DNA from: Flavobacteriales bacterium
GTDB taxonomy: Bacteria; Bacteroidota; Bacteroidia; UBA10329
Length of the DNA stretch: 64,000 bases
Direction: 5' to 3'
NCBI GenBank assembly: GCA_016124845.1
Contig: WGMW01000033.1
Location: 62,001 to 126,000, forward strand
Each line of letters begins with the position of its first letter. Position 1 is the first letter of the stretch. Made by a program: the position numbers and the translations under genes. The notes under the pieces are model-generated. The model was not told where the DNA came from and ran no database searches. It worked only from the letters and a program-made list of their open reading frames with translations. Positions 7,804-16,132 of this stretch are shown piece by piece.

Positions 7804-9090
7804 ATGACCGAAATTCTGAACCGATTTCAGGAGCATATCAGTATACTTCATATTGAAGATGATGAAGCGTACGCGCTGCTGGTAGAACTGACCTTAACAG
7901 AGGAGTATAAGAACATGAAACTGGTGCGGGTGCAGGCTGAAAAAGACCTCTGCCACCAATTGGTCACGTTCGATCCGGATATTATTCTTTCCGATTATTC
8001 CATGCCTGGTTTTTCTGGCCGCGAGGCGTTGAAAATATGCCAAGCATTGAAGCCTGATATACCGTTCATATTCATATCGGGTACCATTGGAGAGGAGCGT
8101 GCGGTGGAGGCGCTGAAGAACGGGGCTGCCGATTATGTACTGAAAGACCACATGGGAAGACTGCCGCATGCCGTAGCGCAGGCCATTGCCATGCAGCATG
8201 AGCGCAGAGCCAAAAAGAAAGCGGAGGAAAATCTGCATGCCGCCTTGGAACACATGGAGTTTCTTGTGCAGGAGCGCACCCGCAACCTCGAAACGGCAAA
8301 GAGCGAACTGGAGGAGAAGAACCGCGAGATGACCGACAGCATCAACTACGCCAAGCACATACAGAACGCTTTTACACGTGAGCTGCGTTCGGACGTAATA
8401 GGTGTAAAAGACCTGTTTGTACTGGACATGCCGCGCGATATACTGAGCGGAGATTTCCATTGGGGACATTTTGACGAAACCAACAACTGCTCGTACGTTG
8501 CGCTTGGCGACTGTACAGGCCATGGCGTTCCCGGAGCGTTGATGACCATCTTGGCCGTGCAGCTTCTGGAGCAGCAGCTGATGGAGCAGAAACGGAGGCG
8601 CGATACCAAAAAGGTGATCATGGCCTTGGATGCGGAGATAACGGATTTTCTCGGACAGACCGAAGACTCCTCCATGCTGAATGATGGGATGGAAATGGTG
8701 CTGTTCCGGATCGACCATGATTCTAAGATCATTCATTTCACCAACATCGGTAGGGATGTTTACCATTATAGTAAAGGCGTAATGATGGTAACAAAAGGCT
8801 ATAGATCGATGATCGGAGGTATTATCCGCGTGCAGACACAGCATGCTGAAGTGCACAGCGTACATTATGGACAGGGAGATAGGGTCTATGCCTTCTCAGA
8901 TGGATATGTGGACCAGTTTGGAGGTGAACGGGGAGGCAAGATGCTGCGCAAGCGCAAGGAGGCATTCCTCAATACGATCCAATCAGAACCATTTGCCATG
9001 CATCGCCAGTTACTGCAACGTCACTTCCTTGAATGGAAAGGCTCTAACTTTCAAGTGGATGATATGATCGCTTTGGGTTTGGAACTCTGA
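7804..9090 (+). CDS. Response regulator with C-terminal SpoIIE/PP2C-type phosphatase
   Basis: 428 residues. Receiver domain 1-125: acidic pocket 'IEDDEA' and phospho-acceptor Asp64 in 'DIILSDYSMPG'. A coiled-coil linker of ~70 residues ('EFLVQERTRNLETAKSELEE') follows. The C-terminal Ser/Thr phosphatase domain (~190-428) has the PP2C/SpoIIE metal motifs 'LSGDFHW', 'ALGDCTGHGVPGALMT', 'SDGYVDQFGG' and 'VDDMIALGLE'. Such RsbU-like phosphatases usually dephosphorylate an anti-sigma antagonist; no antagonist or sigma-factor gene is adjacent, so the target is unknown. It is the third gene of the kinase cluster, on the same strand, with a 66-bp gap before it. Confidence 0.92.
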   Translation: MTEILNRFQEHISILHIEDDEAYALLVELTLTEEYKNMKLVRVQAEKDLCHQLVTFDPDIILSDYSMPGFSGREALKICQALKPDIPFIFISGTIGEERAVEALKNGAADYVLKDHMGRLPHAVAQAIAMQHERRAKKKAEENLHAALEHMEFLVQERTRNLETAKSELEEKNREMTDSINYAKHIQNAFTRELRSDVIGVKDLFVLDMPRDILSGDFHWGHFDETNNCSYVALGDCTGHGVPGALMTILAVQLLEQQLMEQKRRRDTKKVIMALDAEITDFLGQTEDSSMLNDGMEMVLFRIDHDSKIIHFTNIGRDVYHYSKGVMMVTKGYRSMIGGIIRVQTQHAEVHSVHYGQGDRVYAFSDGYVDQFGGERGGKMLRKRKEAFLNTIQSEPFAMHRQLLQRHFLEWKGSNFQVDDMIALGLEL

Positions 9091-9120
9091 CCTACCTCTC
9101 ATATTCACATATCCTCAAAA

Positions 9121-9390
9121 CTGCAGTTTTCGGCCATTGCGGGGACCCGCACCCCACCCGAACTGCAGTTTTCGGCCATTGCGGGGACCCGCACCCCACC
9201 CAAACTACAGTTTTTGGCCATTGCGGGGACCCGCACCCCACCCAAACTACAGTTTTTGGCCATTGCGGGGACCCGCACCCCGCCCAAACTGCAGTTTTTG
9301 GCCATTGCGGGGACCCGCACCCCACCCGAACTGCAGTTGTTGACCATTGCGGGGGCCCGCACCCCGCCCGAACTACAGTTTTTGGGCGTT
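9121..9390. repeat. 42-bp tandem repeat (minisatellite), six units plus a partial seventh
   Basis: Units begin with ctgcag or ctacag at 9121, 9163, 9205, 9247, 9289, 9331 and 9373, exactly 42 bp apart. Each contains a GC-rich hairpin-like core (gcggggacccgcacccc) and, at the unit junctions, a near-palindrome around ctgcag (ccgaactgcagttttcgg or ccaaactgcagtttttgg). It fills most of the 390-bp gap 9091-9479. Because 42 is a multiple of 3, frames stay open on both strands, but no codon-like bias or start signal supports a gene there. Confidence 0.95.
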
Positions 9391-9479
9391 CCAACAAAAA
9401 GCGGCAGGGTGTTGCGGTTAACGAAAAGATAGTATACATTCATTCTATCATTTTTTTCAATAAACCTAAACCTACCATC

Positions 9480-10454
9480 ATGGCAACTTATGAATCCCCC
9501 CGATCGCATGCAGAACGTCTCATTTTCCTATCACGCTCGGCCATTACAGGCCAGCAGGATATTGATGCAGGTCGCAATTACGTCACCCAGGCCACTATCG
9601 ACCAGGTGAATGCCACACTTACACCATATCGCGCGGCCGTCAACGCCATAGCGGTTGCATCGGCAGGGCGCAGCCATGAGGTACACGCCCGCGATGAGGT
9701 CATTGCCCCGGTGATCACCTACACCCGCGACCTTTGGGAAGTGCTCAAGCGCAGAGTGCATCGGCTGGGCCAACCGGCATCTGTGCTGGCATTCTATGGG
9801 CTTACATTGGAAGGCATTGTACCCAGACCCACTACGACCGACCAGTGGTTGGAAGCGGCCAGTAGCTGTGTAGAAGGCGATGCGGCCGCTGTGACAGCGG
9901 GCTACCCGGCCATGGCCAATCCGAGCGCGGCCGAACTGGCCGCAGTAATGGCCACCGCTGTTCCGGAGGTGAGCGATGCGGTGGCAGCCGACCGTGCACT
10001 GGACGAAGCGCTGGCCCTGGCCGCCAGTTTCATTCCAGCAGCCGATGAGGTGATAGATGACGTGATGCAGGAACTCCGTTTCAATACCCGTAAGATGGAT
10101 TTTCCCGGTCAGCGCAGAATACAACGCAGCTATGGGGCGCATTTCCGCACCGCCCCGGGCGAACCATCGGATGGCGCCCACACACAGGAACTCGGTCGTG
10201 GGGATGGCATCATCACCATGTTCAACGGTGTGCTGGAGTTCGCACCCATCGAACCGGGAAGCATCAATGCCACGGACGGTATTGAGATCTTTACCGATAC
10301 TCCCAATACCGATGGATCGGGTACGCTCTCAGGTTCTAATGGAGGTACGGGAACGGTCCAATATGCTAACGGTGTCATCTCCATCAACTTTATGATGGCC
10401 CCTACGTTGGACCAGCCCATCACGGTCAATTACGTGGAGCAGCTTGATGCATGA
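9480..10454 (+). CDS. Uncharacterised helical protein with phage-structural-like C-terminal domain
   Basis: I do not recognise the family. Residues 1-215 are predicted mostly helical and Ala-rich ('MANPSAAELAAVMATAVPEV', 'DRALDEALALAASFIP'), with no signal peptide. Residues ~255-324 form a separate beta-rich unit: 'ATDGIEIFTDTPNTDGSG', 'GGTGTVQYANGVISINF', 'PITVNYVEQ'. The pattern 'GTG-x-YxxGxIS(I/V)xF' resembles small domains seen in phage tail or capsid-associated proteins (recalled, unverified). A rich start context and a strong terminator just downstream suggest a single-gene transcript. It directly follows the 42-bp repeat array. Ala/Gly-rich usage and GC are higher than in its neighbours, which hints at separate origin. 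Confidence 0.8.
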   Translation: MATYESPRSHAERLIFLSRSAITGQQDIDAGRNYVTQATIDQVNATLTPYRAAVNAIAVASAGRSHEVHARDEVIAPVITYTRDLWEVLKRRVHRLGQPASVLAFYGLTLEGIVPRPTTTDQWLEAASSCVEGDAAAVTAGYPAMANPSAAELAAVMATAVPEVSDAVAADRALDEALALAASFIPAADEVIDDVMQELRFNTRKMDFPGQRRIQRSYGAHFRTAPGEPSDGAHTQELGRGDGIITMFNGVLEFAPIEPGSINATDGIEIFTDTPNTDGSGTLSGSNGGTGTVQYANGVISINFMMAPTLDQPITVNYVEQLDA

Positions 10455-10492
10455 GGCATCATCTAACAGCAACGCCTCATCCCTGATATTGG

Positions 10493-10526
10493 AAAGGCCG
10501 CCTCGCAAGGGCGGCCTTTTTTTTCA
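10493..10526 (+). terminator. Strong rho-independent terminator
   Basis: The stem aaggccgcc / gggcggcctt, with a short loop, is followed by eight T residues, 39 nt after the stop of the preceding gene. A second, weaker inverted repeat (atgaggc...gcctcat, 10450-10480) lies between the stop and this hairpin. Confidence 0.9.
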
Positions 10527-10587
10527 TGGAAGGTGTATCATTGAATAATATGTTCTAAATTCACTTCCCAGTTCCAATTCCTGGTTT

Positions 10588-10632
10588 CGCCCCCATCGCA
10601 TGACGCTTCGGCTGATTCGGTGGGGGTTTTTC
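10588..10632 (+). terminator. Possible second terminator
   Basis: ccccca (10590-10595) can pair with tggggg (10621-10626) before a T-run (ttttt). The stem is short and the loop long (25 nt), so it may be a backup terminator or chance. Confidence 0.45.
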
Positions 10633-10685
10633 ATTCGGAAAGGTTTTATCTAAGTATAATGGGCAACCGATGGCAGAACGCCTGT

Positions 10686-11201
10686 TCATGGATTGAGAAC
10701 CTCGCAGGTGTTTTCCAGTTGACCCTTCTCGATCAACTGGTTCAATTGGTTTTCAATGTCGGTGAACGCACTTCTCAGTCCGCAATCGCAGATCTCGGTC
10801 AATGGCTCACGGTCAATGATCATCTCATTCAGCTCCGCCAATGAAGGAGGTTCTTCCAGTTTGGCATATTCGCTGTAGGTCAACTTTAAGAAACCCACGT
10901 ACTGGTTGATACCACGATTGTCCAGCAGGTAGCCGTTCTTCAGCGGTGTTGGCAATTTCAATTTTCCATCAACCGAAAGGTCGGATGGATGCGGATACGA
11001 AACGATGTCTCTTCCATCGGCCGTCAAGAGTATAGGCACGTTCTCACGTAGGTCTGTTTTTGTCTTATAGACCATCACATGCGGGCCAGGCTCAAAAACC
11101 GGGACCACATCTGGTATGGAAGAAGCGTCTGCCTTTTCAGCTTTCTTGCTGGTGGTGCAGCCCACCACCAGCATGGTCATTAGAAATAACGACCACTTCA
11201 T
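10686..11201 (-). CDS. Hypothetical lipoprotein coupled to the C10 protease gene
   Basis: A 171-residue protein with a lipoprotein signal 'MKWSLFLMTMLVVGC' (lipid Cys15) and a 'TTSKKAEKAD' linker. The remainder is mixed alpha/beta with 'ICDCGLRSAFTDIENQLNQL' near the C-terminus. I do not recognise a domain. Its ATG overlaps the stop of the upstream C10 cysteine protease gene by 4 bp, so it is co-translated. By analogy with C10 proteases whose neighbours encode inhibitors, an inhibitor or anchoring partner is possible, but no sequence motif proves it. Confidence 0.82.
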   Translation of the reverse strand: MKWSLFLMTMLVVGCTTSKKAEKADASSIPDVVPVFEPGPHVMVYKTKTDLRENVPILLTADGRDIVSYPHPSDLSVDGKLKLPTPLKNGYLLDNRGINQYVGFLKLTYSEYAKLEEPPSLAELNEMIIDREPLTEICDCGLRSAFTDIENQLNQLIEKGQLENTCEVLNP

Positions 11202-13789
11202 TTGCCCACAACTATTCTACGGATGGCAATTCCCTTGTCCGTGGTCAATCTCAGCATATACATACCATCAGCAACTGCATCCAATGGCATTCGGATCAGT
11301 TTTTCGCTGATGTTCGTGTTCATGGACTGCACGGTCTTTCCATCCACCGACATCAGCTCAATGGCTTCCAGGTTCCCTTCCGAATTCGAGAGGTCGATGG
11401 TCACCAGATCCACCGCAGGGTTCGGATAAACACGGATGTCCTTCAATGCTTCAGGTTCTTCAATTCCCACATGCGCAGTTCTACTGATGTTGATGTCCAA
11501 CAGATAGGTGCCCGTTTCGCCCGCGAAGTAGGGCGCCACATGGAAATAGACCATGCCGCCATTGTTCACCGAAATGTTGCCCGGCATCACATCATCGTAG
11601 GTGTCAGACCAGTTGCTGCCATCCGTAGAGTAGGAGAAGAGTGCATCTACCGAATAGGTGTTGCCGTTTCCACTGTTGTACGAATCGTGCAAACGGGCAG
11701 AGACCGTGTAATCATAGCCAGAGGAAAGATTGATGCCGTAGAAATCGTTGTCCTCGCCCGTGTGCAGGTTGGAACCGACCGTGTTGCTGTTGGCATTGTT
11801 GCCAGAGAAACTGGTAGAAAGGGTGTAACTCTGGTTGAAGGTGTTGTTCACTTCGTATTGATCGGGAGTGAGTGAAGGTGCCTGTACCGTCAGATAGATC
11901 GGATTTTGATAATTGGTCGATCCGGTAAGTTCCCATGTGCTGCTTCCACTTGATTGATGCTGAACCGCGAGCAAGTAGGTTCCCGGTGCGGCCGAAATGG
12001 TGTTCGAGAACGTCAGATAAGGCGACAGATACGTATATCCTGGCGGAAGCCCATTGGATTCGGTAATGGTGGCAATGGATTGCACGTACGAGCCATCGAG
12101 GTTGTACAGATCCACAGAATACGTGCCGAGGAAATTGGAATTTCCGTTGTTCAGAATGTTCAGGTTCACCGAAACGTTCTGCCCTTGCGTTACGGTCGTT
12201 CCCGGACTTACATTCATGCTCGAATTCAGTTCGATGCTGTTCGGGTTGATGACATCGATCTGCGCCACATTGGTGTAGCTGCCATTGTCGGCCGCAGCTA
12301 TCCAGTTGCCGCCAGATGCCTTGTAAAAGATGCCCACATAATATGTTCCTGGCAGCATGCTGAACAGTCCGTTGGTGGAGAACACGAGGTTATTGTTGTA
12401 AACGTATCCCGCCTGTAGCGAATATCCGGTCAGCGTTTGAACGAAATCGATGAAGTTTCCCTGCGAATCGAAAACGGCCGCACCGTAATCTCCACTGAAA
12501 TCGTTCTGTCCTTGGTTAACGATATTGCTTGATACGCTGAACGATTGACCATAGTAGATGGTTGATGCAGATGGCGTAACGTAGTTGTAAAGCGCGAGGT
12601 CGTACGTGTCGTTTCCGCCACCACCGCCTCCGCCACCTCCGGGAGGTTTGATGCCGATGAGCACCTGATGGCCGCTGTTGTAGCCGCCAGAGCCACCGCC
12701 AGTTCCAGTTCCACTTGGGTTGAGGGCGTTGATGGAGAAGTAGCCGTCATACGCGCCTGCCCAACCCCAATTGAAGTGGAAAAAGCCGCTGTTGTCATAG
12801 CCATCACACACAAAGCAATGGCCACCTCCCGATCCGAAACCAGCGTAGATGATGGGCCGACTGGCATCCAATTCCGCTTTCAGCAGATTGCTCCATTGGG
12901 TGTCGTTGTAGTTGTCGCGTTCCTCACCATGCAGCGATGGGTCGTAGCCGAAATACGTTTTCAACGCATATTCAGAACAATGCTGAACTGGGCTTTGGGC
13001 CGAAATGACATACGCATTGCTCACCTGCGGACTGTAATCCATGTCAACACTTACACCGCAATGGTACATCAGCGTGGCCACCGCATTATTGGAGCTGTTC
13101 ACCGTATTCGGCATCGAACTCCATTGGTAGGTCGTATTGCCAAAACTGGCCGATAATGTTCCGTACGTGCTATGATTGTAGGAGTGGAATCCGGAACCAT
13201 TGGCCGGATAATCCCAGTATTTCATTACCTGTGCCATGGCCGTGGCCACACAACCGGTGACCGAACCTCCAGGACACAGCGCATTATAGTATGGTGATTG
13301 ATTCCAGCGCGTGTCTACCAGCGGGCTTACTGCGGCAGCACGTGAGCCAGAAGCTACTGAACCGTGCAGATACATTTCCCATTGTTCGGCCGATTCCTGC
13401 GGTTGGGCAACGTCATCAGCAATCATCTGGCGAAGCTGGGTCTTGTAGCCTTCCAGCCACTTGCGCGTGTTGGTAGGAATCTCATTCGCATCGAACATGC
13501 CTTGGTCGGAATAAGCGAGGATGGGCAGCGAGCGGTCATCGCCCGACACGATCACAAAGCCTTCCTCATCCTGAAAGACATAGAAATACGTAATATCTGC
13601 TGCTGATGCGCCTGTTGCATCTGCGCTGTAAACGAGTTGAAGGTCATTGGCACTTCGGTCGCTTCCCGTTACCAACGTGGAAAGAAAGCTTCCCCCAACG
13701 GTTCGCGCGGTCTGTTCATCAACATGCGCAGCAAAGAGCCAAAGCGCAAAGAAATTCAGGATTGTGGAAAGTAGAAGTATACGTTTCAT
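11198..13789 (-). CDS. Secreted C10-family (streptopain-like) cysteine peptidase with T9SS tail
   Basis: 863 residues. Signal peptide 1-21; Spi-type propeptide ~22-150 ('YVFQDEEGFVIVSGDDRSLPILAYSD'-like region). The C10 catalytic domain ~155-390 has nucleophile Cys180 in 'GCVATAMAQ', His324 in 'GGGHCFVCDGY' and 'FHFNWGWAGAYDGYF'. A nine-Gly linker after 'GIKPP' leads to Ig-like CARDB-type repeats (~400-770) and a C-terminal type A T9SS sorting domain ('VYPNPAVDLVTIDL...MYMLRLTTDKG', last ~75 residues). It is exported, activated by propeptide removal, and anchored or released by T9SS. A lipoprotein gene overlaps its stop. Confidence 0.93.
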   Translation of the reverse strand: MKRILLLSTILNFFALWLFAAHVDEQTARTVGGSFLSTLVTGSDRSANDLQLVYSADATGASAADITYFYVFQDEEGFVIVSGDDRSLPILAYSDQGMFDANEIPTNTRKWLEGYKTQLRQMIADDVAQPQESAEQWEMYLHGSVASGSRAAAVSPLVDTRWNQSPYYNALCPGGSVTGCVATAMAQVMKYWDYPANGSGFHSYNHSTYGTLSASFGNTTYQWSSMPNTVNSSNNAVATLMYHCGVSVDMDYSPQVSNAYVISAQSPVQHCSEYALKTYFGYDPSLHGEERDNYNDTQWSNLLKAELDASRPIIYAGFGSGGGHCFVCDGYDNSGFFHFNWGWAGAYDGYFSINALNPSGTGTGGGSGGYNSGHQVLIGIKPPGGGGGGGGGNDTYDLALYNYVTPSASTIYYGQSFSVSSNIVNQGQNDFSGDYGAAVFDSQGNFIDFVQTLTGYSLQAGYVYNNNLVFSTNGLFSMLPGTYYVGIFYKASGGNWIAAADNGSYTNVAQIDVINPNSIELNSSMNVSPGTTVTQGQNVSVNLNILNNGNSNFLGTYSVDLYNLDGSYVQSIATITESNGLPPGYTYLSPYLTFSNTISAAPGTYLLAVQHQSSGSSTWELTGSTNYQNPIYLTVQAPSLTPDQYEVNNTFNQSYTLSTSFSGNNANSNTVGSNLHTGEDNDFYGINLSSGYDYTVSARLHDSYNSGNGNTYSVDALFSYSTDGSNWSDTYDDVMPGNISVNNGGMVYFHVAPYFAGETGTYLLDINISRTAHVGIEEPEALKDIRVYPNPAVDLVTIDLSNSEGNLEAIELMSVDGKTVQSMNTNISEKLIRMPLDAVADGMYMLRLTTDKGIAIRRIVVGK

Positions 13790-13880
13790 ATCGGGTTGGA
13801 TCAGAGGTTCAACAAGTTGCTTTGAGTTCTAAATTAAAAAGAAAATCAGAACAATTGTTAACCTCAGTATGACCATTTCC

Positions 13881-14546
13881 TTACCGATTTTCTTCTCGGT
13901 ACCGCTGTTCCAATCCTTCCGGATCTTTCAGACAAAGGCGTATCCATTCGTCATAAAGTGCTTCGCTTTCTTCTGGTGGGAGTTGCCATTTTACGTTCTC
14001 TCTGCGGATTCTATCCGCCAAATGCTGTAAACAGATGGCGGCTGATACGGATATGTTCAGGCTTTCCGTAAAGCCGTACATCGGAATGTACATGTGGTAG
14101 TCTGCCAGTTCGAAGGCGTTGGAGGAAAGCCCCAGCTTCTCCGTTCCGAACATCAGGGCCAAAGGTTCATCCACCGGAAGGTCTTGCAGGGAAATGCTCT
14201 CAGCACTTGGGCTGGTGGCCACGATCTTGTAACCCTGTTGTTTCAGTTGGTTGATGCAGAACGTTGTATTGTCATGGTCTTCGCGGTATTGATGAATGTG
14301 CAGCCATTTTGCTGCGCCTTTCACCACTTTCGGGTTCACCCTATAGAAATTGGTGTTCTCGATAATATGCACATCCTGAAGCCCGAAACAATCAGCACTT
14401 CGCAGCACCGCGCTCGCATTGTGCGGTTCGTAGATGTCTTCCAGCACAACCGTCAGATAGCGCGTGCGCTCAGGCAATCGCGAAGCAATGATCTGTTGCT
14501 TGTTTTCCGTAATGAACGAAAGCAGGTATTTCTGAAGTTCTGTCAA
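13881..14546 (-). CDS. trmH: TrmH/SpoU-family RNA 2'-O-methyltransferase
   Basis: A 221-residue SPOUT (knotted) methyltransferase. The three family motifs are present: 'NASAVLRSADCFG' (motif 1, with Asn and Arg), 'LALMFGTEKLGLS' (motif 2) and 'YIPMYGFTESLNISVSAAI' (motif 3, which forms the SAM-binding knot). The C-terminal extension 'ESEALYDEWIRLCLKDPEG' resembles TrmH, which methylates G18 of tRNA, more than the rRNA enzyme RlmB. The gene ends 14 bp before the downstream-coded arginase gene's 3' end on the same strand. The exact RNA substrate is inferred. Confidence 0.87.
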   Translation of the reverse strand: MTELQKYLLSFITENKQQIIASRLPERTRYLTVVLEDIYEPHNASAVLRSADCFGLQDVHIIENTNFYRVNPKVVKGAAKWLHIHQYREDHDNTTFCINQLKQQGYKIVATSPSAESISLQDLPVDEPLALMFGTEKLGLSSNAFELADYHMYIPMYGFTESLNISVSAAICLQHLADRIRRENVKWQLPPEESEALYDEWIRLCLKDPEGLEQRYREENR

Positions 14547-14559
14547 TCAGGCAAACCGA

Positions 14560-15618
14560 TCATTCGGGCATTTTTCCGTTGGAAGCGCCCATCAGGTTGC
14601 ACAGATGAAGCAGCATGCGCGCCCCAACGTTAATGTCCCATTCGTTCTCAGAAATTCCCACTTCCACCAGATCGAAACCGATAATGGTACGACCTGAGCG
14701 CACAACCGCCTTTATCAGATAAACGGCCTGCTCAAAGCTCAAACCTCCAGGCACTGGAGTTCCTGTGGCAGGGCAGAGGGAAGGGTTCAGTCCATCAATA
14801 TCGAAACTGATGTAAACCTTCTGCGGCAGTTCGTTGATGATGGCATTACACGTTTCCTTCCAGCTTTCTCCCTCAAACGCCTTGGTCTTCAGTTGCTCAT
14901 CAAAAAAGGCCACGATCCGTTCATTCGAACCGAAGATCACGTCCATTTCCTCTTCGCAGATGTCGCGCACACCGACCGAAACCAATCTGGTCACACTTTC
15001 AAGCTTCAGCGCATTGGTCATAATGCTTGCATGTGAGTAAGTGAAGCCCTCATACGCATCGCGCAGATCGGCATGCGCATCAATTTGCAGAATTCCGAAC
15101 GAATCATGCTTGTCGCCCAAGGCGCGCATCAATCCAAGCGGTGTGCTGTGGTCGCCACCGAGCACACCGACAAGTTTTCCTTCGTTCAGCTGGCTCAGCG
15201 CCCGCTGATAGACATACTCCATCAACTCGCCACATTGCTCATTGATGCCATCGAGCAGCGAACGGACCGCAGAACTCTCTTCGGATGTTCCTTGCTCCAG
15301 CATCTCGATCACCTCTTGCGCCTGCTTGCGGTAGTGTCGGTTCAGGTCCACCCATTCCATCGGGTATTCGCTCATCGCGATGCCCATTTTCCACGCGTCC
15401 TTGTAGCCTGGGTAGTAAAGATCCACCTGCTTGGATGCGAACATGATGGCCTCTGGTGCCTGACATGTGCCATCACCAAAAGAGACCGTTACATCCCAAG
15501 GCACGGGCATTACCACCACTTCGGCATCTTCCACTTCGAATGGAAGTCCGAAAAGACCCGCATCGGCCAAACCAGGGCCGTTCGGGTCGAAGGAATCAAT
15601 CTTCTTTTGCTTGCTCAT
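14560..15618 (-). CDS. Arginase/agmatinase/formiminoglutamase-family hydrolase
   Basis: A 352-residue ureohydrolase with the binuclear manganese motifs: 'GVLGGDHSTPLG' (first His), 'IDAHADLRDAYEG' (DAHxD) and 'ISFDIDGLNPSLCPATGTPVPGG' (DxD). It would hydrolyse a guanidino or formimino substrate such as arginine, agmatine or formiminoglutamate; motifs alone do not separate these. The N-terminus carries ~60 extra residues ahead of the core compared with short arginases, common in Bacteroidota members. It lies upstream of trmH on the minus strand, in a run of housekeeping genes. Confidence 0.88.
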   Translation of the reverse strand: MSKQKKIDSFDPNGPGLADAGLFGLPFEVEDAEVVVMPVPWDVTVSFGDGTCQAPEAIMFASKQVDLYYPGYKDAWKMGIAMSEYPMEWVDLNRHYRKQAQEVIEMLEQGTSEESSAVRSLLDGINEQCGELMEYVYQRALSQLNEGKLVGVLGGDHSTPLGLMRALGDKHDSFGILQIDAHADLRDAYEGFTYSHASIMTNALKLESVTRLVSVGVRDICEEEMDVIFGSNERIVAFFDEQLKTKAFEGESWKETCNAIINELPQKVYISFDIDGLNPSLCPATGTPVPGGLSFEQAVYLIKAVVRSGRTIIGFDLVEVGISENEWDINVGARMLLHLCNLMGASNGKMPE

Positions 15619-15638
15619 TTGTTGTCTAAGGTAAGGTC

Positions 15639-15669
15639 AAAATAAGAAAGGCCCCACGAATGGAGCCTT
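15639..15669 (-). terminator. Terminator of the HU gene
   Basis: Read on the minus strand, the stem aaggctcc / ggggcctt with loop attcgt is followed by tcttattt, about 25 nt past the HU stop codon at 15692. Confidence 0.8.
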
Positions 15670-15691
15670 CCTCTATCATTGGACATTCGGT

Positions 15692-15964
15692 TTATTTCAC
15701 GGCATCAGAAAGTTCGTTTCCTGGATTGAAACGTACCACCTTTTTTGCAGGTATTTTGATGGCTGTACCAGTTCTTGGATTACGTCCTGTTCTTGCAGCA
15801 CGCTTAGATACGGAGAACGATCCGAAGCCGATCAAGGCTACGCGTTCACCTTTTTTCAATGCTCCAGTTGCCGCATTCACAAACGCGTCAAGAGCGCGCT
15901 TTGCATCTGCTTTGGAAAGACCAGCCTCTGCGGCCACTTGCTCAATCAATTCTGCCTTGTTCAT
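15692..15964 (-). CDS. HU-family DNA-binding protein
   Basis: A 90-residue histone-like protein that bends and compacts DNA as a dimer. The N-terminal helices '[31 protein letters not shown]' region and the signature '[21 protein letters not shown]' with the DNA-contacting arm '[14 protein letters not shown]' match HU throughout, with normal length. The ATG at 15964 is chosen because conservation starts there and a good promoter (16004-16034) lies 40 nt upstream; an earlier in-frame ATG would start upstream of the promoter -7 box. Monocistronic, with its own promoter and terminator. Confidence 0.96.
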   Translation of the reverse strand: MNKAELIEQVAAEAGLSKADAKRALDAFVNAATGALKKGERVALIGFGSFSVSKRAARTGRNPRTGTAIKIPAKKVVRFNPGNELSDAVK

Positions 15965-16003
15965 GGTATGACAATTAGTGTTTTTAACCTTCGTTTGATA
16001 GTC

Positions 16004-16034
16004 CAAATATAGGCGGACTGTCAAGCGTGTCAAA
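16004..16034 (-). promoter_or_regulatory. Bacteroidota-type promoter of the HU gene
   Basis: On the minus strand: TTTG (16031-16034), exactly 19 nt, then TATATTTG (16004-16011), a perfect match to the TTTG-N19-TAnnTTTG consensus of the Bacteroidota housekeeping sigma factor. The start codon is 40 nt downstream. Confidence 0.88.
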
Positions 16035-16132
16035 CGTACGAATCAAGATCGTGTCGTTTTGTTGATAAAAGCCATCCTTTGTTGATAACTGCGGCTGTAA
16101 TGCCCGTGAACAGCGGGTTTCAGCGCATGGGC

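Noticed and set aside
9121-9390. CRISPR array
   Set aside because: Units are directly adjacent with no variable spacers, and no cas genes are nearby.
9105-9509. Long open frame on the minus strand (and plus-strand frames) through the 42-bp array, giving 14-residue peptide repeats
   Set aside because: Openness follows automatically from a 42-bp repeat lacking stop triplets. No start signal, no family match, and several frames are equally open.
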